The translations under genes and the position numbers were made by a program. From contig NZ_CP080590.1 of the NCBI RefSeq assembly GCF_019504385.1, positions 972,001-1,036,000 on the forward strand: a stretch of DNA of 64,000 nt. Direction: 5' to 3'. Source of the stretch: Devosia salina (GTDB lineage: Bacteria; Pseudomonadota; Alphaproteobacteria; Rhizobiales; Devosiaceae). The notes under the pieces were generated by a model. The model was given only the letters and a program-made list of their open reading frames with translations. It was not told the origin of the DNA and did not search any database. Shown here one piece after another: positions 42,651 through 50,579 of this stretch; positions within the stretch are counted from its first letter, which is position 1, and the number at the start of each line of letters is the position of its first letter.

Positions 42651-43724
42651 CTATCGCTTGCCGGAGAAGGTGAAGGCGGTCTGCAGGGTGAACATCACCC
42701 GGTCGAGCAGGAAGCCGATAATGCCGATGGTCAGGACGGCGACGATGATGCGGGCCAGCGAGGTGGAGGAGCCGTTCTGGAATTCATCCCATACGAACTT
42801 GCCCAGGCCCGGGTTCTGCGCCAGCATTTCGGCGGCGATCAGCACCATCCAGCCAACACCGAGCGAGAGGCGCAGGCCGGTGAAGATCAGCGGCAGGGCC
42901 GAAGGCAGCACCAGCTTGGTGATGGTGGTCGCAGTGGAGAGCTGCAGCACCTTGCCCACATTGACCAGGTCCTTGTCGATGGAGGCGACGCCCAGCGCGG
43001 TGTTGATCAGCGTGGGCCACAGCGAACAGAGCGTCACGGTGACGGCGGAGATGACCAGCGCCTTGGGCAGCGCCTCGCTGGCATCAACATAGAGCGCCGA
43101 GACCACCATGGTGACGATGGGCAGCCAGGCCAGCGGCGAAACCGGCTTGAACAATTGCACCAGTGGATTGAGCGCGCCATTGAACGGGCGGCTGAGGCCG
43201 GAGGCAATGCCGAGCGGAACCGCGACAATGGTGGCGATCAGGAAGCCGAGCCCCACGGTCTTGAGCGAGGTCAGGATCTGGTCGAGATAGGTCGGCTTGC
43301 CGGTATAGGCGCGCCACTTGACGTCGTCGGCGCGGTTCTCAGCCACCAGTTCGGCATTGCGCTGGTCCTGCCGGGCATAGAATTCGGCTTCCTTCTCGCG
43401 CTCGGCCAGATGGTCCTGCCACAGGGCCGCGGTCTGTTCCCAGACCTGCGCCGGGCCGGGAATGGCACCGAGCGAAGTCTGCACCTGAGGCGCGAGGCTC
43501 GCCCAGGCAATGACGAAGACCGCTATGCCCATGAGCGGGAAGAACAGGCTGTCGCGCAGCTCGCCCATCTGTTCGCGCGGATCGTCACCGGCAGCGATCT
43601 TGAGCAGGGGGACCAGCCAGCCCAGGCCAAGGGCGCTGAGCCAGGCGGCGGATCGATTGATGGCGGTGAAGAGCTTCTGCCGGCGCTGGCCGCTGGAGGC
43701 GGGGGCTTCGCTTGCAAGGGTCAT
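42651..43724 (-). CDS. nrtB: Nitrate ABC transporter permease
   Basis: A 357-residue inner-membrane protein. It is longer than typical NrtB (about 280) because of an N-terminal hydrophobic part and a charged periplasmic stretch (about 80-150). The core has the SsuC/NrtB permease loop (EALPKALVISAVTVTLCSLWPTL and GWMVLIAAEMLAQNPGLG). It lies between the binding protein and the ATPase gene, with a 9-base gap to the latter. Confidence 0.9.
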   Translation of the reverse strand: MTLASEAPASSGQRRQKLFTAINRSAAWLSALGLGWLVPLLKIAAGDDPREQMGELRDSLFFPLMGIAVFVIAWASLAPQVQTSLGAIPGPAQVWEQTAALWQDHLAEREKEAEFYARQDQRNAELVAENRADDVKWRAYTGKPTYLDQILTSLKTVGLGFLIATIVAVPLGIASGLSRPFNGALNPLVQLFKPVSPLAWLPIVTMVVSALYVDASEALPKALVISAVTVTLCSLWPTLINTALGVASIDKDLVNVGKVLQLSTATTITKLVLPSALPLIFTGLRLSLGVGWMVLIAAEMLAQNPGLGKFVWDEFQNGSSTSLARIIVAVLTIGIIGFLLDRVMFTLQTAFTFSGKR

Positions 43725-43775
43725 TTCGCAGTCCTCGGAGGCTGAGGGTGGCCGGTGTCCCGGCCACCCGGGCGA

Positions 43776-45182
43776 TCATTGATTGGCGACAACTTCGCTG
43801 CCCTCGACGCGCTCACCGGTCTTCAGGCCAACCGGCAGGCTGTCGATATAGGCGTTGGGCTTGGTGCCGTCATAGGTGACGCCGTCGATGAACTCGGCGG
43901 TCGGCTCGCGGTAGCCGCTGCTGTCCCACGGCACGTCGGCCTCCTCGATCAAGCCCTCGTCCACGAGCTGGCGGGCGGCCTCCAAGTAGAGATCGGGGCG
44001 ATAGACCGACCTGGCGACCTCATCATACCAGCTGTCGGGCTGGTCCTCGGCAATCTGACCCCAGCGGCGCATCTGCGTCAGGTACCAGACGGCGTCGGAA
44101 TAGTAAGGATAGGTCGCGTAATAGCGGTAGAAGACGTTGAAGTCCGGCACGTCGCGGACGTCGCCTGCTTCGAACTCGAATGTACCGGTCATCGATGCGG
44201 CGATGACATTGGCGTCGGCGCCGACATATTCGGAGCGCGAGAGTATTTCCACCGCCTCGGCCCGGTTGGCGTTGTCGTTCTCGTCCAGCCACTTGGCCGC
44301 ACGGATCAGCGCCTTGGTGATGGCGATGGTGGTGTTGGGATTGGCCTCGACGAACTCGGCCGTGAGCCCGAAGACCTTTTCGGGATTGTTCTTCCAGATG
44401 TCGTAGTCGGTGATCACCGGCACGCCGATCTTCTTGAAGACGGCCGCCTGGTTCCACGGCTCGCCCACGGCATAGCCATCGATCGTGCCCGCTTCGAGCG
44501 TGGCCGGCATCTGCGGGGGCGGGGTCACCGATAGATAGGCGTCGGCCGCGATCTGCCCGGACACGTCCTCGGGGGAATAATAACCCGGATTGATACCGCC
44601 GGCGGCCAGCCAGTAGCGCAATTCGTAATTGTGGGTGGAAACCGGGAACACCATGCCCAGGTTGAACGGCTTGCCCTCGGCCTCGAATGCCTCGATCACC
44701 GGCTTGAGCGCCGCGGCCGAAATCGGATGCACGGGCTTGCCCTCGGCATCCATCTCGAGATGGGGCTTCATCAGCTCCCATACGGCGTTGGAGACAGTGA
44801 TGCCGTTGCCATTGAGATCCATGGAGAAGGGCGTGACGATGTGGGCCTTGGTGCCATAGCCGATGGTGGCGGCCAGCGGCTGGCCGGCCAGCATGTGTGC
44901 GCCATCCAGGGAACCGGTGATCACGCCGTCCAGAAGTACCTTCCAGTTGGCCTGCGGTTCCAGGGTCACATAAAGGCCTTCGTCCTCGAAGTAGCCAAGC
45001 TCATACGCGACGGCCAGGGGAGCCATGTCGGTGAGCTTGATGAAGCCGAATTTCAGCTCATCCTTCTCCAGGTCAAGCATGGCCGCCCAACTGGCCGTGC
45101 TGGCCATGAGGCCGAATGCAAGGCCCGTAAGCAGGGGGATGAGGCGGTGGCGTGGCGGCCGGGGGCTTGTAGTCGCAGTCAT
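43776..45182 (-). CDS. nrtA: Nitrate ABC transporter substrate-binding protein
   Basis: A 468-residue periplasmic protein. It has an N-terminal signal peptide (LIPLLTGLAFGLMASTASWA) and the NrtA/CmpA type II binding fold (LKFGFIKLTDMAPLAVAYELGYFEDEGL; LDGAHMLAGQPLAATIGYG; HNYELRYWLAAGG). NrtA binds nitrate and nitrite for uptake. ATG 45182 is preferred because GGAG lies six bases before it; ATG 45185 is the alternative. It is preceded by a 355-bp spacer with an antitermination leader. Confidence 0.92.
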   Translation of the reverse strand: MTATTSPRPPRHRLIPLLTGLAFGLMASTASWAAMLDLEKDELKFGFIKLTDMAPLAVAYELGYFEDEGLYVTLEPQANWKVLLDGVITGSLDGAHMLAGQPLAATIGYGTKAHIVTPFSMDLNGNGITVSNAVWELMKPHLEMDAEGKPVHPISAAALKPVIEAFEAEGKPFNLGMVFPVSTHNYELRYWLAAGGINPGYYSPEDVSGQIAADAYLSVTPPPQMPATLEAGTIDGYAVGEPWNQAAVFKKIGVPVITDYDIWKNNPEKVFGLTAEFVEANPNTTIAITKALIRAAKWLDENDNANRAEAVEILSRSEYVGADANVIAASMTGTFEFEAGDVRDVPDFNVFYRYYATYPYYSDAVWYLTQMRRWGQIAEDQPDSWYDEVARSVYRPDLYLEAARQLVDEGLIEEADVPWDSSGYREPTAEFIDGVTYDGTKPNAYIDSLPVGLKTGERVEGSEVVANQ

Positions 45183-45237
45183 CATCGTCTCCGTTTTGTG
45201 TCGACAAGCCCCGCGACGCTGGTGCTGCGCTCCAATA

Positions 45238-45359
45238 CAAAAAGGCCACCAACCGCACCGCGCGCCGGTCAGTGATCCGGACGCGAGTCAGTTGGCAGCC
45301 TTGCCATGGAGCGCCCATCTTCGGACGCCGAGAGCTGTGAGCAGTCCAGGGAGGAGCTC
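45238..45359 (-). ncRNA. NasT-type antitermination leader of nrtA
   Basis: Minus strand: stem-loop 1 (45339-45359, GAGC/GCTC), stem-loop 2 (45311-45328) with a 6-bp stem GCGTCC/GGGCGC and hexaloop GAAGAT (G4 kept, A1 changed to G), then a terminator and a T-run. The whole unit can be aligned by eye with the nirB leader, including GAGCTCCTCCC and GGCAAGG just before the terminator. Confidence 0.8.
45244..45300 (-). terminator. Leader terminator upstream of nrtA
   Basis: GGCTGCCAAC pairs with GTTGGTGGCC (two G-U pairs), followed by TTTTTGT on the minus strand, about 55 bp before the start codon. Confidence 0.85.
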
Positions 45360-45374
45360 GCTCGCCAATTGCAC

Positions 45375-45390
45375 TGCACGAAGCGTGCCA
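45375..45390 (-). promoter_or_regulatory. Sigma54-like -24/-12 element before nrtA
   Basis: Minus strand TGGCACGCTTCGTGCA is almost the same as the element before nirB and lies at the identical distance (16 bp) from stem-loop 1. GG and GC of the -24/-12 type are kept. Further upstream, a 12-bp palindrome GCGGATATCCGC (45433-45444) may bind a regulator. Nothing else is seen up to 45540. Confidence 0.5.
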
Positions 45391-45540
45391 ATTGCCGCGA
45401 TTGCGGATTCGTCCTACGGCGACAGAGGTTTAGCGGATATCCGCCGTTCGCGCTGCTCAAAGGGAGTGCCTGATGCACGGGCAGGATCGATAGCGTAGTG
45501 CGAACTTTTTAAGCAGTTTTCGGAATTGCGCCAATAATGA

Positions 45541-46752
45541 TCAGCTTTGATCGCGTTGTCCGGCGATATAGGCGTCAAGCGTGGCGGGGTCGAAAAGCGC
45601 GCCGTCGAAGAACTGGTTCGGCCCCAGCTCGAGCGACCCATCCAGCGCCGGAACGAGGTGGCGCACCTTTCTGTCGCCCTCGACGTGATAGTCGTCGGCC
45701 GGCACGGTCGCTTTGATCGGCGCCAGCGCGGCCCGATAGAGATCGGGGCGAAAGGTTGCTGCGGCCAGCGCGGCATGCCTGGGGCTTGCAGCGATCTCGC
45801 CCCAGCGCACCATCTGGCTGTAGTACCAGAGGGCATGGCTCTTCCACGGGAAGTTGGCTGCGCCGTCAAACGGCACGAAGAAATCCGGGATGTCGATGCT
45901 TTGCACGCCGCCGTCGATCTGGCCTGTCAGAGCCCGCGCCACGATCTCGGTCGGCTGGTTGAGATAGGCGGGGGCTGCCATGATGCTTGCCGCCTCGAGC
46001 CGATTGTCCCGGTCCTGGCACCATTGTGCGGCGCGATAGGTCGCCCGGATCACCGATGCGACGATTTCGGGATTGCGTTCGGCCCAGTCCGTGCGCATGC
46101 CGATGGCCTTGTCGGGGCTCCATTGCCAGATCGATGACTTGGTCGTGGCAATTCGGGCGCCATGCCTGACGACGCCGACACTGTTCCAGGGCTCTCCGAC
46201 GCAATAGCCATCCAGGCTTCCGGCGCCCAGCGCCTCCGGCAGCAGGGGCGGTGGCAGGACGACGATTTCGACATCGCGGTCGGGCATGATGCCGCTCGCC
46301 GCCAGCCAATAGCGCAATTCGTAATTATGCGAGGATGTCTGGTGCACCACTCCGAAGCGGAGCTTGCGGTCGCTGGTCTTGGCCACCTGTGCCAGGGCCT
46401 TGCCGGCCGGACCCGCCACGAGATCGCCGGGAGCGCCTGCCTCGGCCATGGAGGTCCAGAGGTCGGCGCTGACGGTGATGGCGTTATTGCCGAGACCGGT
46501 CATGACCGGGGTGATCATTGGTGTTGCGATCGGCGTCAGGCCGAGATTGGCCGCAATCGGCATGGGGGCCAGGACCAGCGCGATGTCGAAATGACCCAGA
46601 GCCGTACGGTCACGGATATTGGCCCAGGAGGTTTCCCGGGTGAGGCTGAGGGAAAATCCCTCGTCCTCGGCAAAGCCCAGCTCATGGGCCAGCACGAGCA
46701 GCACGCTGTCGAGCAGGGGGAGAAAGCCGGCGGTAAGGTGGGGACGGGACAT
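45541..46752 (-). CDS. nasS: Nitrate sensor NasS
   Basis: A 403-residue NrtA-like binding protein without signal peptide (MSRPHLTAGFLPLLDSVLLV), so it stays in the cytosol. Shared NrtA motifs are HNYELRYWLAASG and GSLDGYCVGEPWN. In known NasS-NasT systems NasS holds NasT inactive until nitrate or nitrite binds. AGGA precedes the ATG. It follows nasT by 8 bases, so the pair is one unit. It is upstream of the nrtA promoter region. Confidence 0.9.
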   Translation of the reverse strand: MSRPHLTAGFLPLLDSVLLVLAHELGFAEDEGFSLSLTRETSWANIRDRTALGHFDIALVLAPMPIAANLGLTPIATPMITPVMTGLGNNAITVSADLWTSMAEAGAPGDLVAGPAGKALAQVAKTSDRKLRFGVVHQTSSHNYELRYWLAASGIMPDRDVEIVVLPPPLLPEALGAGSLDGYCVGEPWNSVGVVRHGARIATTKSSIWQWSPDKAIGMRTDWAERNPEIVASVIRATYRAAQWCQDRDNRLEAASIMAAPAYLNQPTEIVARALTGQIDGGVQSIDIPDFFVPFDGAANFPWKSHALWYYSQMVRWGEIAASPRHAALAAATFRPDLYRAALAPIKATVPADDYHVEGDRKVRHLVPALDGSLELGPNQFFDGALFDPATLDAYIAGQRDQS

Positions 46753-46760
46753 GGCGTTTC

Positions 46761-47351
46761 CTATGGCCCAAGCAGGTTGGCGGCGGTGATGAGGCTTTGG
46801 GCAATGTCCACCAGCCGACGGTTCTGGTTCATGGCGGTCTTGCGCAGCAGGGCGTAGGCTTCGGGCTCTCCCAGGCCCTTGGTCTTCATCAATATGCCCT
46901 TGGCCTGATCGATGATCTTGCGCTCTTCAAGCGCGCTGCGCGCCTCCTCCAGTTCGCGCGTCAGCCGGGAAAAGGCATTGAAGCGCGAGATCGCCATGTC
47001 GAGGATCGGCTTGACGCGCTCCTTCTTGAGGCCGTCCACCACATAGGCGGAGACGCCCGCCTCGACGGCCTTCTCGATCATGGCGCCATCCGAGCGGTCG
47101 ACGAACATGGCGATCGGGCGCTGGATGGCCCGGCTCAGCGAAAAGAAATGCTCGAGCGTATCGCGCTTGGGATTCTCGAGGTCGATGAAGATGACGTCGG
47201 GCGGAGTCTGCGAGATGGTGCGGCCAACCTCGTTGACGTCATGGATCACGGCTACCCGCACATATCCTGCCTCGCGCAGGCCCTCCTCGATGATCGAGGC
47301 GCGAATGCGGTTCTCGTCGATGATCAGGATGGACAGGTCAGGGTTCGCCAT
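46761..47351 (-). CDS. nasT: ANTAR-domain antiterminator NasT
   Basis: A protein of about 196 residues. An N-terminal receiver-like domain (LSILIIDENRIRAS; DVIFIDLENP) is followed by a coiled coil and a C-terminal ANTAR RNA-binding domain (ALEERKIIDQAKGILMKTKGLGEPEAYALLRKTAMNQNRRLVDIAQSLI). NasT binds tandem stem-loops in leaders and prevents termination. Three such leaders are in this window. A GTG at 47360 is an alternative start. Confidence 0.92.
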   Translation of the reverse strand: MANPDLSILIIDENRIRASIIEEGLREAGYVRVAVIHDVNEVGRTISQTPPDVIFIDLENPKRDTLEHFFSLSRAIQRPIAMFVDRSDGAMIEKAVEAGVSAYVVDGLKKERVKPILDMAISRFNAFSRLTRELEEARSALEERKIIDQAKGILMKTKGLGEPEAYALLRKTAMNQNRRLVDIAQSLITAANLLGP

Positions 47352-47397
47352 TGCCGGCACTTATGCTTGTGCTCACAAAAAGCGCAAGTGCCGAAAA

Positions 47398-47414
47398 TGC
47401 ACGTTTCCGATGCA
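47398..47414. promoter_or_regulatory. NtrC-like dyad before nasT
   Basis: TGCACGTTTCCGATGCA agrees with the NtrC consensus TGCAC-N7-GTGCA except at two positions. It lies about 50 bp before nasT. No clear -24/-12 promoter was found next to it. Confidence 0.35.
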
Positions 47415-47454
47415 AAATTGCTTGCGGTTGACCTATGCGGCAGGCGGAAAGGGG

Positions 47455-48315
47455 CTACTTGACCTCGTTTCGCCAGCTGAACTGGGGCGAATAGCCCAGC
47501 ATGCGCTTGGCCTTGTCGATGGACAGCAGTGTGCCGTTGGTCGAGATGTTGCCCTTCTGCTCGACACCGGGAAACACCTCGGCGAGGAGCGAGATATTGG
47601 ATCGCGACATCACTGAGTCCGCATTGGCGATGATGAACGCCTCAAAGCCCTTGAAATCGGCCTGGATGGCGCGCCGCACCGCCTGGGCGCCGTCGCGCGC
47701 GTCGATATAGGCCCAGAGGTTCCACTTGCGCTTGCGCGGGTCGCTGTCGAAGCCGGGAAAGGCCTTGTAGTCCTCTGGATACATGACGTTGGAAAAGCGC
47801 AGGCCCACCATGCGCAGCTCCGGGTCCCAGCGGCAGAACTGGGCGGCCATGGTCTCATCGAGCAGCTTGCCCAGCGAATAGGCGCTTTCCGGGCGGGGAA
47901 AATACTCCTCGTCGACCGGCGCATAGGGCGGCGGATTGTCGAAGGGCAGGCCCAGCACGGTCTCGCTGGACGCAAAGACCACATTCTTGATGCCGGCCAG
48001 GCGACAGGCCTCGAACACGTTGTAGCTGGAGGTGACGTTGTTCGAGAGCGTGCGCGCATTGGCGGCAAGGCCCGGTGCGGGAATGGCTGCCAGATGCACC
48101 ACGGCGTCGAAGGGGCCGCCCCGTTCATCAACGCCACCCAGGATGGCTCCGGCGACCTCGCCGAAATTGGTCAGGTCGATGCGCACGCTCGGGCAGATCG
48201 GCTCGGGCAGGGCCTGCTGGTCGATGTTGAGGACCTCATAGCCATGCTCGACCAGGTCGCGCAAAACCGCCCGCCCCAGCTTTCCACTCCCACCCGTCAC
48301 CAGAACCTTGGCCAT
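47455..48315 (-). CDS. NAD-dependent epimerase/dehydratase family protein
   Basis: A 286-residue extended short-chain dehydrogenase. The Rossmann motif is TGGSGKLG, followed by HLAAIP and an active-site YSLGK (Y-x3-K). It has the look of sugar-nucleotide or uronate dehydrogenases, but the substrate cannot be told. The start at 48315 (MAKVLVTGG) follows a strong GAGGAGG; the longer frame adds seven unlikely residues. It lies upstream of nasT on the same strand but about 100 bp away, so it is probably separate. Confidence 0.85.
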   Translation of the reverse strand: MAKVLVTGGSGKLGRAVLRDLVEHGYEVLNIDQQALPEPICPSVRIDLTNFGEVAGAILGGVDERGGPFDAVVHLAAIPAPGLAANARTLSNNVTSSYNVFEACRLAGIKNVVFASSETVLGLPFDNPPPYAPVDEEYFPRPESAYSLGKLLDETMAAQFCRWDPELRMVGLRFSNVMYPEDYKAFPGFDSDPRKRKWNLWAYIDARDGAQAVRRAIQADFKGFEAFIIANADSVMSRSNISLLAEVFPGVEQKGNISTNGTLLSIDKAKRMLGYSPQFSWRNEVK

Positions 48316-48402
48316 TCGAACCTCCTCTATTTCCACGCGAATTTGTCACGGATTGCCTGTGCTGCCAACAGGCGCGGCGGGTTTTCGCGGGTTAACAAAT
48401 GA

Positions 48403-48429
48403 TGAACGGCGGCCTCAGCGGCGGTTCAA
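48403..48429. promoter_or_regulatory. Shared upstream motif, copy 1
   Basis: A 27-bp sequence of form TGAACGGCGG..CTCAGCG..CGGTTCAA. It differs from the copy at 48994-49020 at only two positions and lies about 95 bp before the first of two small secreted-protein genes. Confidence 0.6.
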
Positions 48430-48523
48430 GCGGGTGGGCGCAAAACCTCGCTCAAGGCCGGTGCAGCGCATCGGCAGGCGGCCGGACAACCGGTCGCGTC
48501 ATCACCATTGAGGAGTTATGGAA

Positions 48524-48955
48524 ATGATCAAGTTCACCACCCTTGCCCTGCTCGCAGGCCTTGCCACCGTCTCGTCGGTTGGGCCCAGCGCCGCCCAGTT
48601 CCTGGCCGCCAATATTCCCGGCGGCCCCAACAATCCCAGCCCCAGCGTCGAGCATAACTGCGCCGACGAGATGGGTTTCATGCGCCGTGTAAGTGCTTCT
48701 GAAATCACGGCAATTCGCGACCGCAGCATCTGGCTCCAGCCGGTGTGCGAGGACTTGACGGTCTGGGGCAAGAACAATTACGGGACGCTGTTCCTGAACG
48801 GAAATGTCAATGTTCTGCGCCAGCCGATCGCCCGCAATCCCAAGCTGATGAGCGCGCTGCGTGCCAAGGGATATGACCAGCACGACGTGGTTTCGCTGCG
48901 CTTTGGCGGCGGCAACAGCGTCATCCTCTATGTCCATCAGCGGGACATGAACTGA
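48524..48955 (+). CDS. Small secreted protein of unknown function
   Basis: A protein of about 143 residues with a signal peptide (MIKFTTLALLAGLATVSSVGPSAA, cleavage before QFLAA). The mature domain has two cysteines (HNCADEMG and PVCEDL) that could form a disulfide bond in the periplasm. I do not recognise the domain. ATG 48524 is preferred because AGGAG lies 8 bases before it; ATG 48518 is only two bases from it. It shares an upstream motif with the following secreted-protein gene. Confidence 0.7.
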   Translation: MIKFTTLALLAGLATVSSVGPSAAQFLAANIPGGPNNPSPSVEHNCADEMGFMRRVSASEITAIRDRSIWLQPVCEDLTVWGKNNYGTLFLNGNVNVLRQPIARNPKLMSALRAKGYDQHDVVSLRFGGGNSVILYVHQRDMN

Positions 48956-48993
48956 GCCCGGCGCGCTCCTGGCCCCCGAGAATGAACGCTATC

Positions 48994-49020
48994 TGAACGG
49001 CGGACTCAGCGCCGGTTCAA
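48994..49020. promoter_or_regulatory. Shared upstream motif, copy 2
   Basis: Second copy of the 27-bp motif, 51 bp before the SH3-domain gene. TGAAC and GTTCA at its ends form a wide dyad, which could be a regulator site or part of the promoter. Confidence 0.6.
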
Positions 49021-49071
49021 TCCCGGGGTGCCATTGTGCATCCAACAACAGGAAATCCGAGGGCATTGGAA

Positions 49072-49410
49072 ATGAACAAGGCACAGGAAAAGGTTCTGGT
49101 CGCGGCGCTGTGCGGCCTCATCATCACCACCGCCGCCGGCTTTGCGGTCCAGCCGGCCATGGCCGCCGGCTACCAGGTCGACACGCTGGCCCAGGTCAGT
49201 GGCGTGGCGCAGTGGGATCATCTCAATGTCCGCAAATGGCCCGCCAGCTATTCCCAGAAGGTTGGCGCCTTCACCCCCGGCCTGCATGTCTGGGTCGAGC
49301 GCTGCATCGAGGTCGAGAACAGCTCCGACTGGTGCCTGGTCGAGCGCGGCGACACCAAGGGCTGGGTCAATTCCCGCTTTCTCACACCAGTTTCCGACTG
49401 GGACATCTGA
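49072..49410 (+). CDS. Secreted bacterial SH3-domain protein
   Basis: A 112-residue protein with a signal peptide (cleavage after QPAMA) followed by one SH3b-like domain (DHLNVRKWPASYSQKVGAF, then VWVERCIEVENSSDWCLVERGDTKGWVNSRFL). Such domains bind cell-wall peptides. The two cysteines may be bridged. The start at 49072 (MNKAQEKVLV) gives a normal signal peptide; the longer frame from 49036 does not. It is followed by a terminator just before the asparaginase gene. Confidence 0.82.
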   Translation: MNKAQEKVLVAALCGLIITTAAGFAVQPAMAAGYQVDTLAQVSGVAQWDHLNVRKWPASYSQKVGAFTPGLHVWVERCIEVENSSDWCLVERGDTKGWVNSRFLTPVSDWDI

Positions 49411-49464
49411 TCCCGGTCGTCTCTGTTCAGTACTGCGTACCTCCTACCCATGCATGTTGACTTT

Positions 49465-49511
49465 TCCGGTCCTCGGTTGTTCGTGGTGAACAGCCAGGAC
49501 CGGAGTTTTTT
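49465..49511 (+). terminator. Terminator-like hairpin overlapping the asparaginase ribosome site
   Basis: TCCGGTCCT pairs with AGGACCGGA, with an inner GGTTGTTC/GAACAGCC stem and a run of T (49506-49511). The GGAG that would serve the ATG at 49515 is at the 3' foot of the hairpin. Confidence 0.75.
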
Positions 49512-49514
49512 CAT

Positions 49515-50510
49515 ATGGATGCCAATCCCATTCTCGCCGAGGCCGTGCGCGGCAACTGGGTGGAAAACCGCCATCGCGGCGCCCTCATCATTGTCGATGC
49601 GGATGGCGGCGTGATCGCTTCCGGCGGCGATGTGAACCGGCCGATCTTTCCCCGGTCCGCCATCAAATCCATGCAGGCATTGGCGATTTTCGACCGGCAT
49701 GCCATCGACCGTTTTCACCATACGCCCGAGGAACTGGCCCTGGCCTGTGCGTCGCATCACGGCGAGGACGAGCATGTGAGCAATGTCGACCACTTCCTCA
49801 CGCGCATGGGCCTGTCTGCGGCCGATCTCGAATGCGGCGCGCATATGCCCACCAATGGCAAGGCGCGCGATGCCCTGCGCGCGGCCGGGCGCGACCCGAG
49901 CCCGCTGCACAACAATTGCTCGGGCAAGCATTCGGGCATGCTCAGCGTGGCACTGGCCATGGGCGTTCCGACCCACGGCTATGTCGAGCGGGAACACGAT
50001 GTGCAGCGCGCGGTGCGGGCCGCGGTGGAATATGTGATCGGCGAGGACCTCACCGAAGATCGCTGCGGCACCGATGGCTGTTCGATCCCCACCTGGGCCG
50101 CGCCGCTGCGCGCCTGGGCCCGCGGCTTTGCCCGGATGGCGACGGGCAGAGGCCTCGATGCCGGCCACGCGCAGGGCGCGCAAATGCTCTTTGACGCCGC
50201 GACCAGCCATCCGCATCTGGTGGCGGGAACGGGACATCTGGATACGCTGGTGATGGAGGCCTTCCTGGGCCGCGTCATGCAGAAGGGCGGGGCCGAGGGC
50301 GTGCAATGCGGCGCCATCCGCGACAAGGGCTGGGGCTACGCGCTCAAATGCGACGACGGCAATATGGCGGCCAGCCACGCCATGGTCGCAGCGTTGCTGC
50401 TCCGCCATGCCGACCCGGACGCGAACCAGAAAGCGGTGCTGGAGCAATTCGCGCGTCAGCCGATCCGCAATGTGCGCGGCAACGTGGTCGGCGAGATGCG
50501 CGCAACTTAA
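49515..50510 (+). CDS. L-asparaginase, Rhizobium etli type II family
   Basis: A 331-residue enzyme of the asparaginase_II family (PF06089), unrelated to E. coli AnsA/AnsB. Its hallmarks are PRSAIKSMQAL, the catalytic-site region NNCSGKHSGML, and RCGTDGCSIPTWA, whose cysteine belongs to the zinc site in R. etli ReAV. It hydrolyses asparagine to aspartate and ammonium in the cytosol. No signal peptide is present. The start lies only 3 bases after the T-run of a hairpin. Confidence 0.9.
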   Translation: MDANPILAEAVRGNWVENRHRGALIIVDADGGVIASGGDVNRPIFPRSAIKSMQALAIFDRHAIDRFHHTPEELALACASHHGEDEHVSNVDHFLTRMGLSAADLECGAHMPTNGKARDALRAAGRDPSPLHNNCSGKHSGMLSVALAMGVPTHGYVEREHDVQRAVRAAVEYVIGEDLTEDRCGTDGCSIPTWAAPLRAWARGFARMATGRGLDAGHAQGAQMLFDAATSHPHLVAGTGHLDTLVMEAFLGRVMQKGGAEGVQCGAIRDKGWGYALKCDDGNMAASHAMVAALLLRHADPDANQKAVLEQFARQPIRNVRGNVVGEMRAT

Positions 50511-50579
50511 TATTTTTAATATCGCGGGAACGCCGAGGCGCCTATTTCCATTGTTTGCCTCGGCCAAACCGGATGGACC

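Noticed and set aside
40848..43745. 965-residue open frame on the plus strand opposite the nitrate transporter
   Set aside because: It is antisense to nrtB and the fused ATPase gene, has the biased composition of GC-rich shadow frames and no recognisable domain.
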